Notes: generated by a model not told the origin, from the sequence alone. Counted from the first letter of the stretch, positions 45,125-54,060 are shown. The stretch is DNA of 64,000 nucleotides from Caballeronia sp. SBC1 (GCF_011493005.1 NZ_CP049156.1:3844001-3908000), one strand, 5' to 3'. Program-made: numbers and translations.

Positions 45125-45694
45125 ATGCCGGGAAATCAGTTTCAATCGATAGAAATGCAACTCGAAAGCGTGGCGGGGCGCTTCGAGCTGGTGCTGGTGC
45201 CGGGTCTCTACGACAGCGATATCGATCATTGGCAGTCACACTGGCATCAGCGCTTTTCAGGCTGGCGGCGCATCGCGCAGCGTGACTGGAATCAGCCGGA
45301 TGTCGAAAGCTGGATCGACGCGATCAGTCGCACGCTTGCGCAATGCGAGCGTCCCGCCATCCTGATAGGACACAGCCTGGGCGCACTCGCTAGTTGTGCG
45401 CTGGTTGCCAGCCGTGATGTGAATGTGGCGGGACTGATGCTCGTTGCGCCAGCGGAGCCCGCCCGGTTCGAGCTCGATGACCGCGTGCCGCATCATCGGC
45501 TGAACGTACCCGGCGTATTGGTCGCCAGTCACGACGATCCGCTGCTGCGATTCGAGCGCGCGCATTTCTGGGCGAATACGTGGGGCTGCCTGTTGGTGGA
45601 CGTGGGCGAAGCGGGGCACATCAACGCGGAGGCGGGTTACGGTCCCTGGCCGCACGGCCTCGTTATCCTTTCTGAATTGATCCGCTCACTTTAA
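45125..45694 (+). CDS. RBBP9/YdeN-type serine hydrolase
   Basis: A small alpha/beta hydrolase, 189 residues. The nucleophile motif GHSLG places Ser84; the acid is probably in VASHDDPL and the histidine in GEAGHINAEAGYG, completing the triad as in the RBBP9/YdeN family. Substrate unknown. It follows the citT-like gene by 60 bases and may be co-transcribed. Its last 32 bases overlap the end of citG on the opposite strand. Confidence 0.85.
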   Translation: MPGNQFQSIEMQLESVAGRFELVLVPGLYDSDIDHWQSHWHQRFSGWRRIAQRDWNQPDVESWIDAISRTLAQCERPAILIGHSLGALASCALVASRDVNVAGLMLVAPAEPARFELDDRVPHHRLNVPGVLVASHDDPLLRFERAHFWANTWGCLLVDVGEAGHINAEAGYGPWPHGLVILSELIRSL

Positions 45695-46640
45695 CGAGAA
45701 TGGGTACGTGACGTTCGGCTGCCGCGCTATAAGCCTGACGCACGGGCGCCAACTCGAAACGCGAGAGAAACCAGGTCACCGCGAGCAGGTCGGCGCTGCC
45801 GCCCGGGCTCAGTTGGCGGGTGATGAGGTCGTCGTCCAGTTCAATCATTCGAGCGCGCCCCAGCCGGTGCGACACGCCGCCAGCTTGCAACAGCCTTTGC
45901 GCGGTCTGCTGGACGTATTCGAGGCCGGCCAGTCCACCGCGTGCAACCAGATTGGTGTCGGCGTTACGGGCCATCAGATGCAGGAGCGCCTGAAGCAACG
46001 CGATCTCATCGCGTGCACCTTGCTGCCGAAGTGCGAGATAGGCGGGTAATGCGTGCTCTCGTACGGTTGCATAGCCCCGCGCGGCTTCGCCGCGTGCGCC
46101 TGTCAAACCGAAACGCTGAAATAGCCGCTCGCCTGCGCTATGCGCATTACCCGCGCTTGCCAGTTCTCGCTCGACCAGGTTACAGGTGATCGCCTTCACC
46201 TCGGCGCACAAGCTGTGTACCCGCAACGGCGTATGTCTCGCTAATAGCCGTCCCGCGGCCGTGCAGAGCAAGCCGAGTGCGAAGATTCCACCTTTGTGCG
46301 TATTGACGCCGCTCGTTGCGAGCAACATGCTCTGTTCGGCGGCGAGCCCAAGAGGGCGAACCAGAGGCAAAATCTCGTCGGCCGGTAGCGCTCCGTAATG
46401 GCAGCCCGCTGCCGCGAAGCGCGGAAAATACGGCGCAAGCGCGTCGGCGCTTGCAGAGAACGTATGCAAATTCATGTCGCGATGCGCGCCGCAATTGCGC
46501 GCGTCGACGAGCCCGGGCTTGGGTGTCAGATACGCTTCGCGCATCAGGGCTTCGTAAGCGAGCGCGCCAGTCAGCGCGCACGTATCGCGCAGCGCGCCAT
46601 CCGTGACCAAGGCGCACGTTTGCAGATCATTCAGATTCAT
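45663..46640 (-). CDS. citG: Triphosphoribosyl-dephospho-CoA synthase CitG
   Basis: CitG, 325 residues, makes the precursor of the citrate lyase prosthetic group from dephospho-CoA and ATP. Diagnostic motifs: LTPKPGLVDARNCGAHRDM, SGVNTHKGGIFALGLLC, and ERLFQRFGLTGARGEAARGY. The ATG at 46640 has GAGGA 4 bases upstream; a longer frame to 46727 lies inside citX. It overlaps the citX end by 14 bases and is the last gene of citCDEFXG. Confidence 0.94.
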   Translation of the reverse strand: MNLNDLQTCALVTDGALRDTCALTGALAYEALMREAYLTPKPGLVDARNCGAHRDMNLHTFSASADALAPYFPRFAAAGCHYGALPADEILPLVRPLGLAAEQSMLLATSGVNTHKGGIFALGLLCTAAGRLLARHTPLRVHSLCAEVKAITCNLVERELASAGNAHSAGERLFQRFGLTGARGEAARGYATVREHALPAYLALRQQGARDEIALLQALLHLMARNADTNLVARGGLAGLEYVQQTAQRLLQAGGVSHRLGRARMIELDDDLITRQLSPGGSADLLAVTWFLSRFELAPVRQAYSAAAERHVPILVKVSGSIQKG

Positions 46641-47151
46641 TGATCCTCGCATCGATAGCGGCAAGCAGTTCCTCAATCGGATGGCGTCGTGCTCTCGCGC
46701 AGGCATGGGCCTCGTCGTCGCAGACAAGGCAGCGTCGCGGCTCCAGCCCGAGGCTCAGGCGCGATAGCGGACGCACTTCATCGATAACGTCGAGATCCCA
46801 CAGACGGCCCCACCGATGCCCGTCTTCGAGTTCCACCATTGCCAGCTTGAGATCGACGGGGTTGGCTCTCACTGCATAGAGCGCTTCCGGACCGGTAGGC
46901 AGCCACAGCGTCGTGCACTCATTGACCGCCCACTGATGCCGGGCCAGTGTGGCAGCGACGGCACTCAGTGCTTCCTGCATGACGCGTCGCCAGGAGGCGC
47001 CGTCTTTCACGGCCCCTGGGCTCACGAGCGTCGTGGAAACGAGTGGCGCGCCGTGGCGCGCGAGCCATTGCGCCTGGTGCTGGGCGCGTGCTTCGCGCGC
47101 GACCAGCACCGCTTCCAGCGTGACCGGCTGCGCGTTGATCGACGGGTTCAC
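46627..47151 (-). CDS. citX: Holo-citrate lyase ACP synthase CitX
   Basis: CitX, 174 residues, transfers the phosphoribosyl-dephospho-CoA group to the serine of CitD. The motifs WGRLWDLDVID and RRCLVCDDEAHACARARRH are typical. The GTG start overlaps the citF stop by 4 bases. The N-terminal part has VLVAREARAQHQAQWLARHG, the family pattern. Confidence 0.94.
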   Translation of the reverse strand: MNPSINAQPVTLEAVLVAREARAQHQAQWLARHGAPLVSTTLVSPGAVKDGASWRRVMQEALSAVAATLARHQWAVNECTTLWLPTGPEALYAVRANPVDLKLAMVELEDGHRWGRLWDLDVIDEVRPLSRLSLGLEPRRCLVCDDEAHACARARRHPIEELLAAIDARINESE

Positions 47152-48665
47152 GTCTTGACCTGGCGGACCACGTCGATAACACTGCCGTCCCGGTAGTGGA
47201 TGATGCCGACCACTCGATCGGTAAACTCGATCGGCTGCGGGAGGCCGGTCTGCGCGACAGCACGCTCATACAGCGATTCGATGCTCATAACAGGCAAGCC
47301 AGCCGCGATCAGACGCTCTGCCACGTCTCCACGGGCCGGATTGACAGCGATGCCCTGATCCGTGACCAACACATCGATCGACTCTCCCGGCGTCACGACC
47401 GTTGTCACGTGCTTGACCACGGTGGGGATGCGGCTGCGGACAAGCGGCGCGACCACGATCGTCAGGTTCGCAGCGGCGGCCACGTCACAGTGCCCGCCGG
47501 AGGCACCACGCATCACTCCATCTGACCCGGTGATCACGTTGACGTTGAAATCGACGTCGATTTCGAGCGCGCTGAGGATCACCAAGTCGACCAGATCGCA
47601 ATACGTTCCCTTCGAAGACGGGTTGGCGTACTCGTTGGTGGACACTTCCTGATGATGCGGGGACTCGGCTAGCGATTGCGCGGCGACCGTATCGAACGAC
47701 TGCGTGTCGATCAGCGTTTTGATCAAGCCCTTCTTGTGCAGATCGACCATGCTGCCAGTAATGCCGCCTAACGCGTAGCTCGCAGTGATGCCCTTTCGGA
47801 TCATGCGCTCTTCGAGGAAGCGCGTGGCAGCGGTGGACGATGCACCCGAGCCGGTCTGCAGCGAGAAGCCGTCGACAAAATAGCCCGAGTGCTCGATCAC
47901 ATCGGCGGCCCGGCGCGCAATCAGCAACTCGCGCGGGTTGCTGGTCATGCGTGCCGCACCCACGCTGATGCGCGAGGGGTCGCCGACTGCGTCGACCTTG
48001 ACGATATAGTCGACCTCGTCTTGCGAGATGCTCGCGGGGACGTTGGGAAAGGGGACCATCTCGTCTGTAAGCAACACCACCTGGCGGGCAAAGCGCGCGT
48101 CGACTTTCGCGTAGCCCAATGATCCACAACGCGATTTGCCGTGCGATCCGTTCGCGTTGCCGAGCGTGTCGCAGCATGGTACGCCGAGAAAGGCGACGTC
48201 GATCTGCAACTGCCCCGACTTGAGCAGATGAACACGGCCGCCGTGCGAATGGACGTGCACGGGATTGTCCATCAGGCCGTGTGAGATCGCATCGGCCAGC
48301 TTGCCGCGCATACCCGACGTGAAGATGCGTGTGATGACGCCGTTGCGGATATGTTTGATCAGCGGCTCATTGACCGACATCAGCGAGCTCGACGCGAGCG
48401 TGAGGTCCCTGAAGCCCATGCGCGCCAGCTCGTCGACGACCATGTTGATCACCTTGTCACCTTCGCGGAACGCGTGGTGAAAGGAAATGGTCATGCCATT
48501 TCTTAGCCCGGTACGCGTGATGGCTTCTTCGAGCGACGCGCACAGCTTGCGCTCGCGCTTCTGCGTGGGGTTCGCTAGGTGAGGGGTGATTGCATTGGCG
48601 CCGGCAAACGGACGCCATGCGGGATTCTTCTGCAATAAGGCCGTCAGAAATTCATTGTGTTTCAT
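47148..48665 (-). CDS. citF: Citrate lyase alpha subunit (citrate CoA-transferase)
   Basis: CitF, 505 residues, exchanges the acetyl group on the acyl carrier CitD for citrate. Recognisable parts: ITRTGLRNGMTISFHHAFRE near the N-terminus, HSHGGRVHLLKSGQLQIDVA, GSHGKSRCGSLGYAKVDARF and EIDVDFNVNVITGSDG. Normal length for the family. It lies 16 bases after citE in a tightly spaced operon. Confidence 0.96.
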   Translation of the reverse strand: MKHNEFLTALLQKNPAWRPFAGANAITPHLANPTQKRERKLCASLEEAITRTGLRNGMTISFHHAFREGDKVINMVVDELARMGFRDLTLASSSLMSVNEPLIKHIRNGVITRIFTSGMRGKLADAISHGLMDNPVHVHSHGGRVHLLKSGQLQIDVAFLGVPCCDTLGNANGSHGKSRCGSLGYAKVDARFARQVVLLTDEMVPFPNVPASISQDEVDYIVKVDAVGDPSRISVGAARMTSNPRELLIARRAADVIEHSGYFVDGFSLQTGSGASSTAATRFLEERMIRKGITASYALGGITGSMVDLHKKGLIKTLIDTQSFDTVAAQSLAESPHHQEVSTNEYANPSSKGTYCDLVDLVILSALEIDVDFNVNVITGSDGVMRGASGGHCDVAAAANLTIVVAPLVRSRIPTVVKHVTTVVTPGESIDVLVTDQGIAVNPARGDVAERLIAAGLPVMSIESLYERAVAQTGLPQPIEFTDRVVGIIHYRDGSVIDVVRQVKT

Positions 48666-48681
48666 CGACAGATCCCTATGG

Positions 48682-49554
48682 TTATCGACGGGTGCCCGAC
48701 GCCTGCGCCAGTTGCAGTGTGCGGCGGGCGTGGTTCACGATGGGCGCGTCGATCATTTTCCCGTTCAGGGCGATCACGCCCAGCCCGTTGCGCTCTGCGG
48801 TTTCGGCGGCGGCGATCACGCGGCGTGCGTAGTCGACGCCCTCCTCGGTGGGGGCATATGCGTTGTGGAGCAGATCGATCTGCCGGGGATTGATCAGCGA
48901 TTTGCCGTTAAACCCCAGGCGCTTGATCAACTCGACTTCTTTCACGAAACCCGCATCGTCGTTGATGTCGGGATATACGACGTCGAACGCATCAATGCCG
49001 GCGGCGCGCGCGGCGTGGAGCACAGCGCAACGGGCATAGAACAGTTCGCTGCCGTCACCTCGTTCGGTTTGCATGTCCATCACGTAGTCGAAGCCGGCCA
49101 GTGCGAGACCGATCAGACGTTTCGATGCGCGCGCAATGTCGAGTGCATTGACGACACCGCTCGCCGATTCGATCGCGGCCATCAGGCGCACGCTGCCGGC
49201 CGCTCGACCCGATGCGCGTTCGATGCGCTCGACCTCGGTTTCCAGCTCATGCACGTCGGCGGCGCGATCGGTCTTCGGCAGGCGGATGACGTTCGCTCCA
49301 CCGCGCACGGCTGCTTCGAGATCGGCGAGACCGAAGGGTGTATTGAGCGGGTTGATACGCACAACCGTTTCGATATCCTCATAAATGGGATTGCGCAGCG
49401 CGTGAAATACCAGCAGACGGGCCGCGTCTTTCTCGCGCAGGCTGACTGCGTCCTCAAGATCGAACATGATGGAGTCGGGCCGGTAGATAAACGCGGTAGA
49501 CAGCATCGCGGCGTTTGACCCGGGCAGGAAGAGCATGCTGCGGCGAAGTTTCAT
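48682..49554 (-). CDS. citE: Citrate lyase beta subunit CitE
   Basis: CitE, 290 residues, cleaves citryl-ACP to oxaloacetate and acetyl-ACP. Typical parts: [40 protein letters not shown] (acidic metal-site region), [11 protein letters not shown] and [19 protein letters not shown]. The ATG at 49554 overlaps the citD stop (ATGA). It belongs to the HpcH/HpaI-like lyase family, but operon context makes it a true citrate lyase subunit. Confidence 0.96.
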   Translation of the reverse strand: MKLRRSMLFLPGSNAAMLSTAFIYRPDSIMFDLEDAVSLREKDAARLLVFHALRNPIYEDIETVVRINPLNTPFGLADLEAAVRGGANVIRLPKTDRAADVHELETEVERIERASGRAAGSVRLMAAIESASGVVNALDIARASKRLIGLALAGFDYVMDMQTERGDGSELFYARCAVLHAARAAGIDAFDVVYPDINDDAGFVKEVELIKRLGFNGKSLINPRQIDLLHNAYAPTEEGVDYARRVIAAAETAERNGLGVIALNGKMIDAPIVNHARRTLQLAQASGTRR

Positions 49555-49847
49555 GACAGTTGCTCCCATGCCAGATGGTCGATGCCGCACGCGCGTAGCG
49601 TAGCGGTCTGCACGCGGGCGCGGATGACGCAGTCCAGCGCACCTTTGTCTTCAATGACGACACTGCCGCTCGTCACGTCCATTCGAGCTAGCGTGTCTTC
49701 GACGACCTGAAGGATTTGTGCACCGAACTGCTTGATGACCGCACTGCGCAAGACGATTTCCAGCTTGCCATCGGGTGCGGGCCCGATATTGACCAGCAGG
49801 TCGCTGGATTCCAGCGAGCCTGCAATGGCTTCCTTGATGATTTGCAT
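49551..49847 (-). CDS. citD: Citrate lyase acyl carrier protein CitD
   Basis: CitD, 98 residues, the acyl carrier subunit. Ser14 in [10 protein letters not shown] is the expected attachment site of the phosphoribosyl-dephospho-CoA group. The rest, [19 protein letters not shown] and [12 protein letters not shown], fits the family. Confidence 0.95.
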   Translation of the reverse strand: MQIIKEAIAGSLESSDLLVNIGPAPDGKLEIVLRSAVIKQFGAQILQVVEDTLARMDVTSGSVVIEDKGALDCVIRARVQTATLRACGIDHLAWEQLS

Positions 49848-49895
49848 GATGCGTTTCCTTTTACCGCGAGCAGGGCTGTCAACCCCGTATCCGGC

Positions 49896-50957
49896 TCATC
49901 CCTGCATATGCAGGCTATGGCCGGGGATTGGCGCGCCCTTCATGAGAAAGCGAAATGTGCTGTCCGGAACCAGCGGCCGGATGCGGGCGAAGTCGCCTGT
50001 CGCGAGCAGGCGGCGCACGGCGGATGCGGAGACCGGAATACCCGCCTTCACGTAGCGGGAAATTTCGACCACCCCGACGGGTGAACCAGGCGCTTGCGTG
50101 TGCTGCAACCAGTGCTTCATGTCCTCGTTGTAGCGATTGGTGACCACGCAAAACGGCTCGGTGCCGACGAAGCGGTGCGTGATACCCAGCGCGGGCGCGA
50201 TGTACTGGCGGAACAGCAACAGGTCAATTGCCGTGCGGCAGTGCTCGATCATCCCCTTGTCCTTCAGGAAATACCCGGGGAACGTAGCTTTCGAGATCGT
50301 GTACCTGGAGCCGTAGTGGACCGTGAGCCTTTCCGTGCCAGCGAGACCCTGCGACACCAGCAAGAAGCGGTCGGCGAAACGGAACTGCGAGACGTCCTCG
50401 CTCACGACGAACACGTGCAGCCAGTCACACGCTTCGAGCGCACGACGAACCAGATACTGGTGGCCTACCGTAAACGGATTGGCGTTCATCACGATGCAAC
50501 CGATCCGCGCACCGGGATGCCGGGTCTGACGCAATTGCTCGCAATAGCGGCTGATTCCCACTGGCGTGTTTTCGAAGAGCGTCATGGTGTCCGGCACCTC
50601 GACGAGCGGGTAGAAACCACACCCTCGAAAGAACGGCTCGTTGCAAGGCCGTGCGTAGAGGAATAGATGGAAATGCCCGAGCTCGGCCGCAAGAGTGACA
50701 ACGCGGCTGACGAGTTGCAGACTAAGGGATTCGCCGCGGCATTCCGGGTTAATAGCGACGCACTTGATGACGTTGGCGGCGAGGCCCGCGCATGCAACGA
50801 GCTGCTTTTCTCGATGCGCGACCACGAATACGTCAATGTCGGGATCGGCATCCAGGTGGCAGTTGGCGAGCAACTGCCGTATTGCTAACGCCTGTGCAGG
50901 ATCGTTAGCAGGACACACTGTTTCAAACTCAAATTCAAAATCAAATTCAGCCGTCAT
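49896..50957 (-). CDS. citC: [Citrate lyase] acetate ligase CitC
   Basis: CitC, 353 residues, acetylates the prosthetic group of CitD and so activates the lyase. An N-terminal GNAT-like domain (about 1-130, AHREKQLVACAGLAANVIKC) precedes the nucleotidyl-transferase domain with MNANPFTVGHQYLVRRAL, containing the TVGH nucleotide motif, and SRYVKAGIPVSASAVRRLL. The ATG at 50957 is chosen because the acidic-aromatic N-terminus DFEFEFET follows and AAAGG lies upstream; the open frame continues further upstream without similarity. It is the first gene of citCDEFXG. Confidence 0.94.
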   Translation of the reverse strand: MTAEFDFEFEFETVCPANDPAQALAIRQLLANCHLDADPDIDVFVVAHREKQLVACAGLAANVIKCVAINPECRGESLSLQLVSRVVTLAAELGHFHLFLYARPCNEPFFRGCGFYPLVEVPDTMTLFENTPVGISRYCEQLRQTRHPGARIGCIVMNANPFTVGHQYLVRRALEACDWLHVFVVSEDVSQFRFADRFLLVSQGLAGTERLTVHYGSRYTISKATFPGYFLKDKGMIEHCRTAIDLLLFRQYIAPALGITHRFVGTEPFCVVTNRYNEDMKHWLQHTQAPGSPVGVVEISRYVKAGIPVSASAVRRLLATGDFARIRPLVPDSTFRFLMKGAPIPGHSLHMQG

Positions 50958-51139
50958 AGCCTTTGTCCAGCCGAACAATCCTTGCGACGGAACCAGGCTG
51001 GCATTCAGCCCCCTCAACCGCCACTCCTGTTCCAGCCAGCCTCCTTGTTGTTTCAAATATGCTGCCCATCCTTGAGGGCGACGCGCACGATGGTCCGCCT
51101 GCAAGGCGGCGCCGAGCGCAGCGCTCCCTGAGGATGCGC

Positions 51140-52123
51140 CTAGACCACGCCGGGGATGAAGAGCCGCATCAGCACCAGAAGGGCAGGAAGTACGAAGATC
51201 GAGAGCGCCGTGCTCGCCATGTACAGGCTCGACGCCTCCTGCTCCTGCACGTTCCATTGGTACGCGAGAATGGTGGCGGTCGTGGCGGTTGGCATTGCAA
51301 GCAGGAGGATCATTTCCTCGGCTCGTGTTCCTGTGAGGCCGAACAGCATGACCAGCGCCCAGACGATGACCGGATTGACCGCGCATTTCAGCGCCAGATT
51401 GACCGCGAACCCTCTGGTCAGCGATAGCTTCACCCCGTAGATCGCGACGCCCACGGCGAACAGCGACACAAAATTGCAGGACTTGGCGGCGATATCGAAT
51501 GTCGAGATGACGAACTTCGGCAAGTGCGCGCTCATGCCGGTTACGCTAAACAGCAGGCCCAGCATTACCGAGAAGACGATCGGCTTTTTCAGCGCCTTGA
51601 CGATGGCGGTGGTGAAGATATGCATGCCAGTTGCACGCGACTCGCTGGCGACCGCGGTGGCGCCCAGTTCCAGCAGGAACAGCGTGACCGGGATCACGGT
51701 CACCGCGACGATCACGTTAGCGATCGCAACGGAAATGGCCGAGCTCGCACCGATCAGCAGGGCGAGGAAGGGAATGCCCATGCCACCCATATTCGGAAAG
51801 CTGCACAGCATTGCCAGCATCGCGCTTGCGCGGATGTCCTTGCCTAGAATGATCTTGTTCACTGCGTAGCCGAGTAGCCACATCAGGCACATCGCGATGG
51901 TAAATGCGAGGATCCACTTGCCGTTGAACACTTCGGCAGGCTTTGCCTTGTAGGTCTCGTTGAAAAGCAACGCGGGAAAGACGAATTCCGAAACCATCGC
52001 CGAGCAGACCTTCTTGGCTTGCTTTCCAACCACTTCTTTATGTACGGCCAGCCATCCGGTGAAGATCAGAAGGAATACCGGAGCCATTGAATTGAATATT
52101 TGAAGCGCAATTTCGTAACGCAT
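51140..52123 (-). CDS. AEC-family carrier (malate/malonate transporter type)
   Basis: A 327-residue auxin efflux carrier family protein with about ten hydrophobic segments, in the style of MdcF/MleP organic acid carriers. Recognisable parts are LLIFTGWLAVHKEVVGKQAK, FVFPALLFNET, CSFPNMGGMGIPFLALLIGA and a C-terminal AMPTATTATILAYQW. The ATG at 52123 has GGTGGAG just upstream. It is upstream of citC on the same strand, separated by 182 bases, so it may carry a citrate-pathway acid such as malate or succinate. Substrate is inferred. Confidence 0.86.
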   Translation of the reverse strand: MRYEIALQIFNSMAPVFLLIFTGWLAVHKEVVGKQAKKVCSAMVSEFVFPALLFNETYKAKPAEVFNGKWILAFTIAMCLMWLLGYAVNKIILGKDIRASAMLAMLCSFPNMGGMGIPFLALLIGASSAISVAIANVIVAVTVIPVTLFLLELGATAVASESRATGMHIFTTAIVKALKKPIVFSVMLGLLFSVTGMSAHLPKFVISTFDIAAKSCNFVSLFAVGVAIYGVKLSLTRGFAVNLALKCAVNPVIVWALVMLFGLTGTRAEEMILLLAMPTATTATILAYQWNVQEQEASSLYMASTALSIFVLPALLVLMRLFIPGVV

Positions 52124-52261
52124 GCTCCACCCTGTGGGGAGTGACAATTAAACGTCGGATCGATGCCGATATGCTTGCAGATTGGATGAAGCAGGAGGTG
52201 ACGGCGGTCAACCTGCGTGCGCAGGTTTTATGGTTTAAATGACGTCAAATTTTTTATTCGA

Positions 52262-52390
52262 CTAGGAGGCCAGCAGCGCAGTTGGATTGACGTCGCGCTC
52301 GGCGAGCCAGGTGCGCAGCACGCCGAGCGCAGGGACGGTCAAGAGAGTGATGCGATCCTTGCCGCCCTTGCCCTGGCATGGCAGGCGGGA
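52262..52390 (-). pseudogene. C-terminal-side scrap of a tyrosine recombinase
   Basis: On the minus strand one frame reads GKGGKDRITLLTVPALGVLR and then TWLAERDVNPTALLAS before a TAG at 52264. GKGGKDR followed by TLL is the beta-strand region shared by phage and integron-type tyrosine recombinases. The catalytic His and Tyr regions are absent, and upstream the frame runs into unrelated terminase sequence. It is therefore a broken piece. Confidence 0.6.
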
Positions 52391-52408
52391 TGCGCGCGAA
52401 CGCGGAGG

Positions 52409-52662
52409 CGGCCTTTCACTTCAGGCGAGTAATTGAGCGCGACGGCGTGCGGGTAGAACTGGCGCACGAGCTGATAAACGCCCTGGCCGATGCCTGTCGT
52501 ATCGATGGCCATATACGTCACGTTGTATTGCTGCTTGACTTGGCGAATCGCCTCGGCCTGGGCCTCGAAATCCATGGGTGCCATTGGCACTTATGCAGCA
52601 CGTGGAACTTGCCATCAGGCACGGCCGGCGCAACGTCTCCGCCGATCCTTCCCGTGATCGAC
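52409..52662 (-). pseudogene. Scrap of a P2-type terminase large subunit
   Basis: On the minus strand one frame reads PAVPDGKFHVLHKCQW and, after a one-base shift near 52575, MDFEAQAEAIRQVKQQYNVT, then YMAIDTTGIGQGVYQLVRQF and ALNYSPEVKGRL. This is the nuclease-side region of P2 gpP-like terminases, which normally continue VLKA. The match stops at about 52409, where the recombinase scrap begins. No other phage structural gene is present. Confidence 0.7.
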
Positions 52663-52683
52663 GGCCAAGCTTTCACGTAGTCT

Positions 52684-52712
52684 CTGTCGCTATAAACATT
52701 TTTGCTTATACT
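52684..52712 (+). promoter_or_regulatory. Possible hicAB promoter
   Basis: TATACT (52707-52712) is a good -10, 17 bases after CTGTCG (52684-52689), a weak -35. It lies 29 bases before the hicA GTG. Confidence 0.4.
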
Positions 52713-52740
52713 CGAGCTCCTGTAACGACTCAGGAAGCCA

Positions 52741-52918
52741 GTGAAGCAGAGCGAATTCAAACGATGGCTGTCCAAACAAGGGGCGACTTTTACCGATGGC
52801 ACCCGACACATAAAAGTCTACTTAAATGGACGACAAACCACGCTGCCAAAGGCACCCGAGCCAAGAAATATCCGAACCTCTCCGGAAGGCGATTCTTAAA
52901 CAGCTAGGCATCAAATGA
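52741..52918 (+). pseudogene. hicA: HicA toxin gene, broken by one extra base
   Basis: HicA is a small mRNA-cleaving toxin. The GTG at 52741 follows AGGAAG and starts KQSEFKRWLSKQGATF, the HicA N-terminus; the active-site region TDGTRHIKVYLNGRQTTLP follows. The conserved end RHPSQEISEPLRKAILKQLG is in the next frame, ending with TGA at 52916. The shift lies at AAA (52848-52850): removing one A restores a 58-residue HicA. As read, the frame closes after 52 residues with an abnormal tail. The stop lies 50 bases before hicB. Confidence 0.85.
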
Positions 52919-52968
52919 TTGCAAGCCCGTACGGGGTTTGCATCTTGCGACAAAAACAGGAAAACACA

Positions 52969-53391
52969 ATGTTCCGCTACCCTGCCCGACTCAAGGCCGA
53001 CGAAGTCGGTTTTACGGTTACGTTCCGCGATATTCCCGAAGCCATAACGGCTGGCGCGACTCGCGAGGAAGCTATCGAGATGGCCATCGATGCGCTGGCT
53101 ACCGCAATGGATTTTTATTTCGAAGATAAACGCCCGGTTCCGCTGCCGTCCGCCCCAAAGCGCGGCGATACCTTGATCGAGCTACGCGCTAGCGTTGCGG
53201 CGAAGGTGCTGCTGCTTAATGCAATGCTGGCGCAGCACGTCACACCCGCCGAATTGGCCCGACGCATGCATACGCGTCCACAGGAAGTGAACCGCGTCAT
53301 TGACCTCGGACATGCGACGAAGATCGATACGATCGCCTCGGCGCTGGCCGCGCTCGGCATGCGCTTGGAGTTGAACGTGATCCCGGCATAA
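52969..53391 (+). CDS. hicB: HicB antitoxin
   Basis: HicB, 140 residues, the antitoxin of the HicAB pair. The N-terminal half has the partial RNase H-like fold (FRYPARLKADEVGFTVTFRD, then AITAGATREEAIEMAIDALA). The C-terminal half has an Xre-type helix-turn-helix (TPAELARRMHTRPQEVNRVI) that can bind the operon promoter. The ATG at 52969 follows AGGAAAA; an earlier in-frame ATG at 52915 overlaps the hicA stop. With hicA broken, this may be an orphan antitoxin. Confidence 0.9.
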   Translation: MFRYPARLKADEVGFTVTFRDIPEAITAGATREEAIEMAIDALATAMDFYFEDKRPVPLPSAPKRGDTLIELRASVAAKVLLLNAMLAQHVTPAELARRMHTRPQEVNRVIDLGHATKIDTIASALAALGMRLELNVIPA

Positions 53392-53662
53392 GGGGTATCT
53401 GGAGATTGGGCGTTTCGAACGCGTCGCTAAGGAAAGCGCCACGACCAGCGGGGCGCAAACTGCGCTATGGAACGCGACACGGCCGGACGCCTACTGCGCA
53501 CTGATATCGCTAAAACAATCGTTTCGGAATTAGGGGCCACATTTCGATCGCGCATTTTTGACGACGAAAAGCAGCCGAAGCTGAAATCGGCAACTAACTG
53601 GATAGATGGAATCGAAGAAAGTACGAGAACCGGCTAAAACCCTCGGAACCCCTGCTAAATCT

Positions 53663-53738
53663 TGGTGCGCCCGGCTGGGATCGAACCAGCAACCCCTGCC
53701 TTCGGAGGGCAGTACTCTATCCATTGAGCTACGGGCGC
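53663..53738 (-). tRNA. tRNA-Arg (anticodon CCG)
   Basis: A complete 76-base cloverleaf on the minus strand. Acceptor stem GCGCCCG/CGGGCGC, D-arm AGCTCAATGGATAGAGT, anticodon arm CTGCC-CTCCGAA-GGCAG with anticodon CCG at 53705-53703, T-arm GGTTCGATCC, and CCA encoded at 53665-53663. It reads CGG codons. tRNA 3' ends are common integration sites and mobile-element scraps lie just beyond this one at 52.2-53.4 kb. Confidence 0.97.
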
Positions 53739-53953
53739 GTATGACCGAGGGCACCGCGTTCCATATACAAAACAATGGAGGCAGGGCCGCTGCGAGTCCG
53801 AAACAATACCTGTTTTCCGTCGATCCGTCCACCGCAAGGACCACGCCAACCAATAACCCGTCCCTCGAACACCCTCGCCCACCGCACCGAAATCCGGGTT
53901 AACACGCGCTGCGACAGGCCTTTGCGGGCATGCCGCCACGTAAACGTTCCGTC

Positions 53954-53959
53954 TATAAT
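53954..53959 (+). promoter_or_regulatory. -10 box for the cytochrome c gene
   Basis: A perfect TATAAT about 100 bases before the cytochrome start. The -35 region is poor. The rest of the gap 53739-54060 shows no gene. Confidence 0.45.
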
Positions 53960-54060
53960 CGACCGTGCTGGTGAAAACGATCACGAACACCCCAGAAAGT
54001 CGTTGTTGCTGTCACGCTGTTGCTGAACCGACTCACAAATAAAAGGGAGACGAGACGAGC

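Noticed and set aside
48586..49518. Plus-strand open frame opposite citE
   Set aside because: Shadow of citE with atypical composition and no recognisable domain.
52578..52907. 109-residue plus-strand frame over the hicA start
   Set aside because: It runs out of frame through hicA and has no similarity; hicA motifs lie in the other two plus frames.
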